The notes beneath the pieces were generated by a model, which was not told where the DNA came from, searched no databases, and saw nothing but the letters and a program-made list of their open reading frames with translations. DNA of 55,793 nucleotides from the NCBI GenBank assembly GCA_041690535.1, contig JAWLHA010000027.1, positions 1-55,793 of the forward strand, given 5' to 3'. The DNA comes from JAWLHA01 sp041690535 (GTDB lineage: Bacteria > Pseudomonadota > Gammaproteobacteria > Thiohalomonadales > Thiohalomonadaceae). The position numbers and the translations under genes were made by a program. This document shows positions 8,420 through 16,199 of the stretch, in pieces (the first letter of the stretch is position 1; every line of letters begins with the position of its first letter).

Positions 8420-9592
8420 TCAGAAGATCATCTGGAAGCCCAGCGTCACCTGGTTGTGATCGCGTAGTGCGACGTTGGTCGGATGGTCCATGTCGAAATC
8501 CACGCTCATGTATTCACCCGTGAATTTGAGCTTTTGGCCATCCAGGTAATAGTTGAAGCCAACGCCCACCTGGTTTTTATCGAGCAGACCGCTGTCCAGG
8601 TTGTAGTCGGCATTGTCATAACGAGCGAACAGCTGCAGCCTGCCCATGCCAACCTTGTTAGGGAGAAGATACCCTATTTTGGCGTAGTAGGCATCCAGCT
8701 CCGTGGTCATGGGCAACAGCGGATCGGGATCGGCGTTGACGGCATTGCCCACGCTGTAGTCGAAGACCGCCGCCGAGGCGGTGAAGGTGCCCGCCGCGGT
8801 GGGGTACTCCAAGAAGAAATCAGCCGTGGTCGCCTCATAGTCCTTCTTCTCGGTTCGCGGGCCGTTGAAATCGGCATAGGCCACATCAGCTTGGGTGTCG
8901 TAGGCCACCCCCACCGTGAAGACCTTGCGAGTTCCCAGATAAGTGCCGCGGTAGCCATAATCGAACTCCGGCTCCCAAGGGCTCCAGTGCAAACGTGCGG
9001 TGAGGCGGGGCGCATCCTTGGCCACATTGTCGCCCTCGCGACCGTCGGCCAACATGACCCGATACTGAACGGCGCCGTCCCCCAAATTGCCCCACAGCGC
9101 CACGCCCGTGTCGCGGGTGCCGGCAAAGGGGGTGAACGAGACCTCGCTGCGGTCCAGGGTCAGCGGTTCGAGGCACGCCTCCAGGTTTTCGCGGGAGAAG
9201 GTGTTCTTGAAGCGCCCGGCAATGATCCGCAAGGGGTCCGACAGATCGAGGGTGACATAGGCATCGCGATAGAAAACGCTGCGGTCGTCGTTGCCGTCCT
9301 TGCTGTCGCTGCCCGCCTCCAACTGGGCGTAGAACCCGACGTAGTCGTTATACTGCCCGGTGAAGGTGATTCGGTTGCGGCGCAGGAAGAAATCGGTCTG
9401 ATCCCCCGAGTCGTTGGCCGAGGTAAAATCCTGATTCTGCAGCCACATCTGCAGGGAGTAGTTGACCGAAATGTACCCCTCGTCACCGAACGGGATGGAC
9501 GGGCCGGCCGCCGCCACCCCCGGCAAGCCGACGACCACCGCGCCGGCGAGCCAGCGGCGATATCTCTTCCTTTCGAGTGAACTTTTTCTCAT
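8420..9592 (-). CDS. Outer-membrane porin, phosphate-selective porin O/P type
   Basis: The 390-aa protein has a signal peptide ending near residue 29 (GVAAA), then alternating beta strands with aromatic girdles and a C-terminal phenylalanine (LGFQMIF) typical of outer-membrane barrels. Internal segments (YISVNYSLQMW, GQYNDYVGFYAQLE, FKNTFSRENLEA) fit the OprO/OprP porin fold. It starts two bases after the trihaem cytochrome stop, with GGAGG at the end of that gene. In the Geobacter ext cluster, a porin-like protein (ExtI) beside a rhodanese lipoprotein is needed for selenite and tellurite handling; by position this porin may admit an oxyanion or accept electrons at the outer membrane. Confidence 0.9.
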   Translation of the reverse strand: MRKSSLERKRYRRWLAGAVVVGLPGVAAAGPSIPFGDEGYISVNYSLQMWLQNQDFTSANDSGDQTDFFLRRNRITFTGQYNDYVGFYAQLEAGSDSKDGNDDRSVFYRDAYVTLDLSDPLRIIAGRFKNTFSRENLEACLEPLTLDRSEVSFTPFAGTRDTGVALWGNLGDGAVQYRVMLADGREGDNVAKDAPRLTARLHWSPWEPEFDYGYRGTYLGTRKVFTVGVAYDTQADVAYADFNGPRTEKKDYEATTADFFLEYPTAAGTFTASAAVFDYSVGNAVNADPDPLLPMTTELDAYYAKIGYLLPNKVGMGRLQLFARYDNADYNLDSGLLDKNQVGVGFNYYLDGQKLKFTGEYMSVDFDMDHPTNVALRDHNQVTLGFQMIF

Positions 9593-9593
9593 T

Positions 9594-10094
9594 CTAGTTA
9601 CCTCCCCCCATCACGCTCACATAACGGGCCACCTTCTCGCCCGCATCCTCCGCATGGCACCCGGCGCAACTTTCCGTCGGGTGGTTCTGCGGCTTGCCGA
9701 TCAGCTTGTTATGGGCCATCTCCTTGCGAATAATGCGCGGGTTGCCGTTATGGCATCCGGCGCAAGAGTTGTTGACCGAGCGGTGTTCAGCATGCCAGGG
9801 CGCCGCGGCGGCATCCTCGTTGGGGGCCGCGGCGCGGGTGCCGTTGTGGCATTTGAAGCAGCTGGAAGCGCCCAGACCGCAGGCGTTGGCCACGCCGATG
9901 ATGCTAAAGGCGCTCTGCCCCTCGGCGATGGTGGCGAGACTCTCCCCACCCCAACCGTTGTCCGTCGCCACCGGCTCAAGCGCAGAGGGCAGTGACTGAA
10001 ACACGGCCGCTCCCACCCCCACAACGGCGAGGGCGACGACGGCCACACCTACCTTACCTATCTCGCGTGCTGCACGTTTGAAGATGCTCCCCAT
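9594..10094 (-). CDS. Trihaem periplasmic cytochrome c
   Basis: The 166-aa protein has an N-terminal hydrophobic segment (about 14-33) that is a signal or anchor, then three CxxCH haem c sites: CFKCH (79-83), CAGCH (111-115) and CAGCH (143-147). An additional cysteine pair precedes the first site (ACGLGASSC). Many histidines between the sites could be distal ligands. ATG with GGAGACGAG upstream is used; a longer in-frame reading to 10241 would lack a signal sequence. It lies between the small secreted protein (overlapping TGATATG junction) and the porin. It likely carries electrons across the periplasm to the pentahaem protein or the barrel. Confidence 0.92.
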   Translation of the reverse strand: MGSIFKRAAREIGKVGVAVVALAVVGVGAAVFQSLPSALEPVATDNGWGGESLATIAEGQSAFSIIGVANACGLGASSCFKCHNGTRAAAPNEDAAAAPWHAEHRSVNNSCAGCHNGNPRIIRKEMAHNKLIGKPQNHPTESCAGCHAEDAGEKVARYVSVMGGGN

Positions 10095-10095
10095 A

Positions 10096-10347
10096 TCACT
10101 CGTCTCCTTTGGTCTTGTCGTCGTTTGTAGATTCGGGACTTGGTCGTTCCCGCTTCTGTGGATTCCACTCCCACCGCCGCCGAGCCTGCCTGATGTCTTC
10201 TTCCCCCAGGCCGTCATTGCACATACAGGCGGGGCCGCCACGGAACTTCAGCCGGGAGCGTGGTGCGCCCTCTGCCGCCCGTGCCGGCGCAGACATCGGG
10301 GCCAGCACCAAGGCCAATAACCCGGCAATCGCCGCTCGCCGATTCAC
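10096..10347 (-). CDS. Small secreted protein with CMC motif, unknown
   Basis: This 83-aa product has a clear signal peptide (basic MNRR, hydrophobic core, APARA cleavage site), leaving about 58 mature residues rich in Arg, Glu and Pro and a Cys-Met-Cys motif (GGPACMCNDG). GTG is the start, overlapping the upstream cytochrome stop (GTGA), and its own stop is 1 base before the trihaem cytochrome start. The tight coupling between two cytochromes supports a real gene. A CxC motif could bind a metal or a chalcogen; I do not recognise the family. Confidence 0.8.
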   Translation of the reverse strand: MNRRAAIAGLLALVLAPMSAPARAAEGAPRSRLKFRGGPACMCNDGLGEEDIRQARRRWEWNPQKRERPSPESTNDDKTKGDE

Positions 10348-11597
10348 TTTGCCGGGACTCCCTGGTTCACGATGTCATCCAGGCCGCGGCGGATGCGCAG
10401 CGCCTCGAACCGCGTGGCCCGCGCCTCCACAAGGGCCTGCTGCAGAGGCTTCAACGTCTCGGGGCCCATGCGATCGGCCTGTTGCAGGCTGGTGGCGAAC
10501 ACCCGCTCGTAATGCTCCCGCGGGGCCACGTCCATCACCGCCTCCAGGGACCAGCCGGCCGAGGCAGGGGCGTCGAATGGCACCTCGAACTCAAACTGCC
10601 CCCCTGCGGCGATGCGGGTGTCGAACTCCTCGCGGGTGATCCCCACATCCACCTGCCAGCCGATCACCTCCTCACCCAACAGCCGCCGCTCGCCCTCCGG
10701 CCCGTTCAGGAACAGGCGCAGGTACACCTTCGGCACCATGTAGGTGGGGAAGTGGTGGCCAGCCCCCACGTTGCGGACAACTGCGCGGGCAAGAGAACGC
10801 CCTCCTTCGTCCACTGCCGCAAGCTCCAGCATCACCGCCGAACGCACCGTCTCTGGATCGTGAATTCCGCGAAACAGGTGTTGGCGGTCGGGCATGTGAC
10901 ACTGCTGGCAACTCTGCCGGTCGGCAAAGTCGCTGGCCTGCCATTGGGCGAAGGTGTCCTCTTGCAGCTTGCCGGCCAGTCGCGGGCCGTCCTCCGGGAA
11001 CTGATGGCAGCCCGCGCAGAACCGGCTGTCCTCGAAGGCGCGGTGGGCGGTAAACCCGCCGTGGGCCGGAGGCTCTGCCGCCTTCCCTTCCCGCCGCGGC
11101 GGGCCGAAACGCTCGTGGCCCCGCACGTGACACACGGCACAGGCCACCCCTTGCTGATGGAGGTCCTGCGGCACATACGCCGGGCGGACCTGCTTCGGCG
11201 CGGCCGACCAACCCCGCTCCAGCGCCACCAGGGCCTTCTGCTCGGCCAAGGGGGCGTGGCACTGCAGGCAGCGGTTCGCCTGCTCCTGATCCATCAGGGT
11301 CAGTTGCCACTGGATCCCCGGCCCCATGGCCTGGCTGTGCAGACTGCCCCGCCAGGCGCTCAACTGCTCCTGGTGGCAGTTGCCACACGCCTCGGCACCC
11401 AGGGACGCCTCCAGGACCGAAGCGTCCCCCCTCGCCGCCCCCTGGGGAGGAAGGGGATGGTTCCAGTGTTGTGCCAGAAATCGCTCCACTGAGGCCTCCG
11501 CAAGCTCATCTCCGGCCGTGGACTGCCCGCCGCGGAGCTGCCACAGCAGGACTCCGACCAGGAGCACGGCAATGGATGTGATGACGTAGCGTTTCAT
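10344..11597 (-). CDS. Pentahaem membrane-anchored cytochrome c
   Basis: The 417-aa protein has an N-terminal membrane anchor or signal (4-20) followed by five CxxCH haem sites: CGNCH (71-75), CLQCH (110-114), CAVCH (153-157), CAGCH (194-198) and CQQCH (230-234). The C-terminal 180 residues carry no haem motif and look like a beta-rich domain (AVVRNVGAGHHFPTYMVPKV). The architecture resembles the cytochrome c554-type multihaem family. ATG at MKRYVITS is preferred; a GTG 12 codons upstream is possible. It sits 39 bases after the rhodanese lipoprotein stop. It may be the terminal reductase or electron donor of the pathway. Confidence 0.92.
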   Translation of the reverse strand: MKRYVITSIAVLLVGVLLWQLRGGQSTAGDELAEASVERFLAQHWNHPLPPQGAARGDASVLEASLGAEACGNCHQEQLSAWRGSLHSQAMGPGIQWQLTLMDQEQANRCLQCHAPLAEQKALVALERGWSAAPKQVRPAYVPQDLHQQGVACAVCHVRGHERFGPPRREGKAAEPPAHGGFTAHRAFEDSRFCAGCHQFPEDGPRLAGKLQEDTFAQWQASDFADRQSCQQCHMPDRQHLFRGIHDPETVRSAVMLELAAVDEGGRSLARAVVRNVGAGHHFPTYMVPKVYLRLFLNGPEGERRLLGEEVIGWQVDVGITREEFDTRIAAGGQFEFEVPFDAPASAGWSLEAVMDVAPREHYERVFATSLQQADRMGPETLKPLQQALVEARATRFEALRIRRGLDDIVNQGVPAK

Positions 11598-11636
11598 GCC
11601 CGGATGGGGCGGGCCGCCGGGGCCCGCCCCCACTGC

Positions 11637-13154
11637 TCAGCCGCCGCAGGGATTGGTCGGCAAGGTGACCCCGCCGCCACTGCTGCCGCCGCCATCGCTC
11701 GTGCCGCTACTCGAGCCGCCGGAACTCTCCACGGTGACGCCCTTATAGGCCCTATCCTCATCGATGATGGCGTTGGTGCTCGCGGCGTAGGCGTTGACGA
11801 CGGAACGGGGGGCGACGTTGGCCGAGTCGCTGGCCACGCGGAACATGCCCCACTCGGGTTTGTCCGTGCGCCAGGGGGAGTCCCACGGCAGGATGGGGTT
11901 ACCGCTGCTGTCGGCGACGTTCGCCAGGGAGTGCCACTCGGTCATGGCACCGTCATAGAAGCGGGTGGGAACGCCAAGTATCGCGGCAGCGGCAAACCCG
12001 GTGACCATGGCGCGCATGGTCGTCTCGCAGTAGGTGTACACCATGTCGCCGGGTTGGTAGGCCTTGCCGGCGCCGACCCCCTGCAAGGTGGCATCCACGA
12101 AGCCCGTCTCATCGACAGTCTCGCCGTTCAGGTAGGCTTGGAGGGCAGACTTGGGTTTGTAACTGTAACCGGCGCTCGTATCGACCAGGTTGGTCCAGGC
12201 GAGCAGCAGGGCGCCGTTGGGGTGGCCTTGGGTGGCGCCGTTGTTGCGGAAGTCGTAGTCATCATTGGGGCTGTATTCGTCGCTATCTCCCTTCTGACCC
12301 GGCACGTAACTGGATGACGGAGGAATGGCGCTCGAATCGACGCTGCTGGGTAGATTGTTCCCACGTGCATCCCAGATGAACACCCCATCCCCGAGCAGAT
12401 TCACATCCTGTGTCGGCACCACCGCCATCATGTCCTCCACGGTGGCCTGCAGGGCGAAGTTGATCTCGGGCAGGTCCTTGACGCTCGCGGTACCGCTCAT
12501 CGGCGGCACGCTGGCGGCTGCCGCAAAGGCCTCGGCGCCAAGGGCGTTCTCGCCGATCCACTGGTTGCCGCCGTTCAGCATCGCCACGTGCTCCTTGGGT
12601 GTCCCCCAGTAGCGGAACATGTACCAGCACCGCCCCGCGCTCATGATCGCACTCCCGGCCGCTCCCATGGCGCAGACGATCATGTCTTTGGCCGGGTCGA
12701 TGTCGTATTTGGCCAGGAAGGTGTCCATGGAACGTCCGCTGGGGACCATGGTGCGGGTCTCGATCACCCCGTTGGAGCGGGTCTCGGTCCACTCGCTGGC
12801 TTGGTAGGTGAACACGTTGGTGTTATCCGGCTTGATGAACTCATAACCCGCCTCGCCCTTGGAGGCTTGGAGAATCACCAGCTTACCGGTGACGCCGGCG
12901 GGTTTGTTGTTGGCCCAGTCCGCCATCCAGCGCTTGAGGGTCTTGCCGGTGATCAGTCCATTGACATTGTTGTCGTAGTTATCATCGGAGACCTGGACCA
13001 GATCGGCCGCCCCACGTACGGGCGCTTCCGCAGCCGGGTCCCGGTAGGTGTCGTCCTCGCTGCCGCAGCCGCTCAGAACCAGTGTGGCGAGGAGGGTCAG
13101 GCCTGCCGACCTCCCGCGCAGTTTTGCTGTTTTGGTATTCATTGTGTCACTCAT
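11637..13154 (-). CDS. Tandem-rhodanese lipoprotein (ExtH-like)
   Basis: The 505-aa protein begins with a lipoprotein signal ending LVLSGC (Cys30). It contains two rhodanese-like domains: an N-terminal one (IVCAMGAAGSAIMSAG, then RYWGTPKEHVAMLNGG) and a C-terminal one with the active-site loop YCETTMRA and RFYDGAMTEW, the arrangement of thiosulfate/3-mercaptopyruvate sulfurtransferases. A 100-residue insert separates the domains, and the tail is Ser/Gly-rich (GGSSSGTSDGGG). GGAGGAGATGGG precedes the start. Rhodaneses move sulfane sulfur or selenium; a lipid-anchored tandem form next to a porin and cytochromes matches the composition of Geobacter ext clusters. It follows the DsrE/TusA genes in the same run, so it may hand a chalcogen between periplasm and cytoplasm. 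Confidence 0.9.
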   Translation of the reverse strand: MSDTMNTKTAKLRGRSAGLTLLATLVLSGCGSEDDTYRDPAAEAPVRGAADLVQVSDDNYDNNVNGLITGKTLKRWMADWANNKPAGVTGKLVILQASKGEAGYEFIKPDNTNVFTYQASEWTETRSNGVIETRTMVPSGRSMDTFLAKYDIDPAKDMIVCAMGAAGSAIMSAGRCWYMFRYWGTPKEHVAMLNGGNQWIGENALGAEAFAAAASVPPMSGTASVKDLPEINFALQATVEDMMAVVPTQDVNLLGDGVFIWDARGNNLPSSVDSSAIPPSSSYVPGQKGDSDEYSPNDDYDFRNNGATQGHPNGALLLAWTNLVDTSAGYSYKPKSALQAYLNGETVDETGFVDATLQGVGAGKAYQPGDMVYTYCETTMRAMVTGFAAAAILGVPTRFYDGAMTEWHSLANVADSSGNPILPWDSPWRTDKPEWGMFRVASDSANVAPRSVVNAYAASTNAIIDEDRAYKGVTVESSGGSSSGTSDGGGSSGGGVTLPTNPCGG

Positions 13155-13197
13155 CCCATCTCCTCCATCACCTCGCATCGGCCCCATCCCGTTGTTT

Positions 13198-13374
13198 CTA
13201 TTTGAAGATCACCGGGAGCAGCCCTTCACTGATCAGGTCGAGCATGCGTTCGCTCTGCGACCCCTCGCACTCCTCCACAATGCAGCCGGCCGCGCGGAGC
13301 GCCTCCCCAAGACGCGCATCGAAGCTGTCGCTGCGGGTGGCATGTTTCACCAACAAGAAACTTTTTTCGTTCAT
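13198..13374 (-). CDS. 58-aa protein, unknown, in DsrE/TusA cluster
   Basis: Translation from the ATG at 13374 gives MNEKSFLLVKHATRSD and so on, ending LLPVIFK, 58 residues with two cysteines (AAGCIVEECEG). Its start overlaps the stop of the upstream DsrE-like gene (ATGA), and it is followed by the rhodanese lipoprotein 43 bases on, so translation is very likely coupled. An alpha/beta start (FLLVKHATR) recalls a shortened DsrE/DsrH-like fold. It may be an accessory subunit of the DsrE-like complex. Confidence 0.78.
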   Translation of the reverse strand: MNEKSFLLVKHATRSDSFDARLGEALRAAGCIVEECEGSQSERMLDLISEGLLPVIFK

Positions 13375-13622
13375 ATCACGTACACCGCATCAGCATTGAT
13401 CACCCCTGCGGCCACGCGGCCCATGCCCTCATGCGTGGAGGCATCGACACGCTCCACCGGAACCTCGGCGAAGTCGAGCGCCTCCAGGTGCTCTTCCGCG
13501 TCGCCGTCCAGCTCACCGCAGACCATCACCTGCACGGGGTCGTCGAGCAGCGTCAGCCCCGCGGCCATGCGCAGCGCCTCGGTGCGGCGGTCAAGCGCGA
13601 TCACGAGTATCTGTTTCGTCAT
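13371..13622 (-). CDS. Short DsrE-like protein
   Basis: This 83-aa protein has a Rossmann-like N-terminus (ILVIALDRRTEALRMAAGLTLL) followed by VQVMVCGEL with its single cysteine, as expected of a compact DsrE/DsrF-fold protein. It overlaps the next small gene by four bases and sits 10 bases after a second DsrE-like gene. DsrEFH/TusBCD proteins form oligomers that pass persulfide sulfur to TusA or DsrC. Two adjacent DsrE-fold genes plus a 58-aa partner may make a heteromeric transferase. Assignment is by fold-level resemblance, not by a strong motif. Confidence 0.7.
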   Translation of the reverse strand: MTKQILVIALDRRTEALRMAAGLTLLDDPVQVMVCGELDGDAEEHLEALDFAEVPVERVDASTHEGMGRVAAGVINADAVYVI

Positions 13623-13632
13623 GGTTACTCCT

Positions 13633-13938
13633 TCAAAACACCGCCACCTTGTCGCACCAGTGCACCAGCTCGGCGTCCTGGTACTGGCCGCCGATGATCA
13701 CCGGCCCGGCTATCACCGGGGGGATCTCCATCCCGTAGCGCTCGACACTGAGTTCGCACACGGCAAGCCAGCTCTTGCCACTGCGAACCAGCGCCTGCAG
13801 TTGCGCATCCTCAAGGGCACGCACCCCCGAATCGGTGAGAAAGCAGCGCAACTCCCACCCCCGCTCCGAAGCGGCCCCCATGAGGTTCACCGCATCCTGG
13901 ACACGGTTGGCCTCGGTCACCACGATTCCCAGCTTCAC
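13633..13938 (-). CDS. DsrE/DsrF-like sulfur-transfer protein
   Basis: The 101-aa protein matches the DsrE/F fold: KLGIVVTEANRVQDAVNLMGAA, then LRCFLTDSGV, and a cysteine in SWLAVCELSVERYG at the place where DsrE family proteins carry their reactive cysteine. A final cysteine lies in VHWCDK. GTG is the start, four bases after the TusA-like stop; upstream residues in this frame belong to the overlapping gene. Proteins of this family pass sulfane sulfur in the cytoplasm. With the TusA-like and YedE genes it forms the yedE-tusA-dsrE set. Confidence 0.82.
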   Translation of the reverse strand: MKLGIVVTEANRVQDAVNLMGAASERGWELRCFLTDSGVRALEDAQLQALVRSGKSWLAVCELSVERYGMEIPPVIAGPVIIGGQYQDAELVHWCDKVAVF

Positions 13939-13942
13939 GGCG

Positions 13943-14194
13943 TCAGCCCTTCTGGATCTTCCAGGAGAACGAGCCGCCCGCATCCTGCCGCTCGACGATG
14001 TCGTTGCCCTCGCCCTCGCACATGGCGAGGATGGATTCACCGGAGGAGGGATTGTCGAAAATCAGTGTCAACACCTCGCCGCTGGCCATCTTCTGCAACG
14101 CCTTTTTGGTATACATCTGCGGGTGGGGACAGCTGTAGCCCCGCACATCCAGGGAGTAGCTTCCGTCGCCGGTTTGCTCGAATTTCACAGCCAT
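13943..14194 (-). CDS. TusA/SirA-family sulfur carrier (CPHP)
   Basis: This 83-aa protein has the TusA signature: LDVRGYSCPHPQMYTKKAL, where the Cys of the Cys-Pro-x-Pro motif carries persulfide. The fold continues with SGEVLTLIFDNP and ends SWKIQKG. AAGGAG precedes the ATG. TusA-like carriers next to a YedE permease take sulfur or selenium entering through the channel and pass it to DsrE-type proteins. Length is standard. It follows the permease by 30 bases. Confidence 0.93.
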   Translation of the reverse strand: MAVKFEQTGDGSYSLDVRGYSCPHPQMYTKKALQKMASGEVLTLIFDNPSSGESILAMCEGEGNDIVERQDAGGSFSWKIQKG

Positions 14195-14224
14195 CAGTTG
14201 ACTCCTTCTGTTGACAATCGTGTG

Positions 14225-15676
14225 TTAGAGGTCGAATTCGCCGTCGCGGGAGGTACGCCACTCCAGCCAGGCATTGAATGCCTTCACACCCAGGTAACCG
14301 CCGCCCACCATCCCGGCCAGGAACACCCAACCGCTCAGGTCGCCGTTGGTCACGGTGGCGAAGAAGGCGCCGATGTTGCAGCCCATGCCGATGCGGGCGC
14401 CGATCCCCATCAAGGTGCCGCCGATGAGGGCAAAGACCGCCGTCTCCATACTCGGCAATTTCCACTTGAACTCCCGACGCATGTGGGCCATCACCGCGGC
14501 GCCGAGAATGATGCCGATGGACATGAACCCGGGGGCGTTGAGCAGGGGATTGGGCAGGCCGTTCTCCAGGCCGAAGAAGATGTTGTCCATGTTCTCCGCA
14601 CCCAGCTTGTTCAGCACCCAGCCGCCCCACTGGGCCTCCTGGGTGGTGATGTACCAGTAGCCGGGGTCAAAGACGGTGCCCTGCAGAGAGAGGCCGTTTT
14701 CATAGCCCATGTCTGCGAGCAGTTCGCCAAAGTTGAAGATCTGGTAATGGTCGCGCATGGCGCCAGTGATCCACATCTGAAGACCGGCGAAGATGCCCAG
14801 GCCGGCGCCGGCGATGGCGGTGCTCTTGGAGGAGGTGATCATCGCCCAGATCCCACGCGCATGCTGGGTGAGGGTCGGTGTCTCAATCTTCTCGCGGCGC
14901 AGGTAGCTGCGACGGAAGTAGAGCATGTAAAGACCAATCAGCAGCACGGCCGAGGGAATAATGGCCGAGAGTAAGGCGTTGGCCACGAAAGCCCCGGCGA
15001 TGCCGTCCATGCCGAGGGTCTCGGCCACAGTGGTGCCCTTCAGGTCCCAGATGTAGCCGGCGATGAACTGATCGAACCACCCCTCCGTAACGGAGAGTTC
15101 AGCGGGCATATCCTTGGCCGCGGCGGAGGCGGTCCAGGCGGCCGGCACCAGTTTGTCGAACCAGCCGCCGGCGGCCACCACCATCGCCTGGGAGAAGGAG
15201 ATGGCAAACAGCACCAGCATGGAGCCCACGTTGCCTTCACCGGCCTTGTAGAGGGAGCCCGAGGCGCAGCCGCCGGTGAACACCATGCCAAAGCCGAAGA
15301 TAAGCCCGCCGATGATCACATGCCAGCCGAAGGGATGGGGCGCAAAGGTGCTGAACCCGGTGGCCTGCACCGTCGCCGCGGTGAGGGAGAACAGTGCCAC
15401 CGCGATGAGCATCCCCACCGCCATACGCGGTACTCCCACCGCGAAGAGGTCCCGCACCGCCGAGGCCATGCAAAACCGCCCGTACTGGAGAAACAGCCCA
15501 TAGATCACGCCGAACCAGGCGTAGATGAGCAGGTAGATGAAGCGGCTGTCCATGCTGAGGGCCACGATGGAGCCCACCACCACCACCGCCACGATGGACA
15601 GCGCCGATCGGATGTTGTCCTGACTCAGGCCGCCTGCGGCCATGGTCTTGCCTTGGAGTACGTTTTGTTCGCTCAT
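14225..15676 (-). CDS. yedE: YeeE/YedE-family sulfur/selenium transporter
   Basis: The 483-aa protein has about 10-12 membrane segments and the repeated YeeE/YedE motifs: GVIYGLFLQYGRFCMAS in the first half, GFGMVFTGGCASGSLYK, and GGTLMGIGARIGMGCNIG near the end. The conserved cysteines in these glycine-rich loops line the thiosulfate/sulfur-compound channel of YeeE. The region between the halves is long and includes a periplasmic insert (about 300-390). The start at MSEQNVLQ has a GAAGG box upstream. It lies between two TusA-like genes. YedE proteins are also linked with selenium metabolism. Confidence 0.93.
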   Translation of the reverse strand: MSEQNVLQGKTMAAGGLSQDNIRSALSIVAVVVVGSIVALSMDSRFIYLLIYAWFGVIYGLFLQYGRFCMASAVRDLFAVGVPRMAVGMLIAVALFSLTAATVQATGFSTFAPHPFGWHVIIGGLIFGFGMVFTGGCASGSLYKAGEGNVGSMLVLFAISFSQAMVVAAGGWFDKLVPAAWTASAAAKDMPAELSVTEGWFDQFIAGYIWDLKGTTVAETLGMDGIAGAFVANALLSAIIPSAVLLIGLYMLYFRRSYLRREKIETPTLTQHARGIWAMITSSKSTAIAGAGLGIFAGLQMWITGAMRDHYQIFNFGELLADMGYENGLSLQGTVFDPGYWYITTQEAQWGGWVLNKLGAENMDNIFFGLENGLPNPLLNAPGFMSIGIILGAAVMAHMRREFKWKLPSMETAVFALIGGTLMGIGARIGMGCNIGAFFATVTNGDLSGWVFLAGMVGGGYLGVKAFNAWLEWRTSRDGEFDL

Positions 15677-15731
15677 AGCCAACCTTCGCTTCGTTGTTAT
15701 TCGGTCCAACCGGCTGCCGTGCGCAAGGCTC

Positions 15732-16055
15732 TCAGATCCCCTTGCGCATGTAGACACGCCAGCAGTCCTCCTCCTTTACTGTTGCGAGATGCGTCCCGCA
15801 GAGGGTGAACATCAGGGCCGGCAAGGTCTCCACCGTGGCCGGGTTGTCGGACAGCAACTCCACCACCTCGCCCTCTTGCAATTGCCCCATCACCTTGAGG
15901 GTGAGGAGCTGGGGCCGCGGGCAGGCCGCCCCCAGGCAATCGAGGGTGCGGGCGATGGTCACCCTGCCGGAGGGCAGTACCACCACCCGTGGCGCCTCCG
16001 ACACCGCGCCCTGCAGCCCCTTGCCAAGCCAGCGCCCAATCCATTTCACGCCCAT
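15732..16055 (-). CDS. TusA-like sulfur carrier with N-terminal extension (CPRP)
   Basis: The 107-aa product has a TusA domain (DCLGAACPRPQLLTLKVM, with Cys-Pro-x-Pro) starting about residue 35, preceded by a short extension with hydrophobic and basic residues (MGVKWIGRWLGKG). It is the first gene of the operon, 55 bases before the YedE start. GGAGGGGG lies about 10 bases upstream of the chosen ATG; an in-frame ATG at 16100 would place the sigma-54 promoter inside the gene, which argues against it. It carries sulfur or selenium as persulfide/selenopersulfide. Two distinct TusA proteins in one operon suggest two transfer branches. Confidence 0.9.
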   Translation of the reverse strand: MGVKWIGRWLGKGLQGAVSEAPRVVVLPSGRVTIARTLDCLGAACPRPQLLTLKVMGQLQEGEVVELLSDNPATVETLPALMFTLCGTHLATVKEEDCWRVYMRKGI

Positions 16056-16088
16056 GCCGTTCCCCCTCCGCGTGTTCGTGCAGACCAT

Positions 16089-16104
16089 TGCAGATTCCAT
16101 GCCA
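16089..16104 (-). promoter_or_regulatory. Sigma-54 promoter for the TusA-YedE-rhodanese operon
   Basis: On the minus strand the sequence reads TGGCATGGAATCTGCA, matching the consensus TGGCAyG-N4-TTGCA except for one base. GG (-24) and GC (-12) are separated by exactly 10 bases. The predicted start lies about 12 bases downstream, leaving roughly 23 bases of leader with the GGAGGGGG Shine-Dalgarno box before the first gene. The operon encodes its own NtrC-type activator, which supports function. Confidence 0.8.
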
Positions 16105-16111
16105 CGGGCCT

Positions 16112-16123
16112 ATTGCCGGCAAT
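16112..16123. promoter_or_regulatory. Palindrome adjacent to sigma-54 promoter
   Basis: ATTGCCGGCAAT is a perfect 12-base palindrome just upstream of the -24 element. It shares the half-sites ATTGC and GCAAT with the inverted repeat at 16200-16214, so both may bind one regulator, although their spacers differ (2 and 5 bases). Confidence 0.35.
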
Positions 16124-16199
16124 TTCAACGAGTTAACGCGTGAGCGTCATGAAGTGGGCAACGCAAGATGCAACGCCCAGCGCCCTGCAAGGGGGGTGT

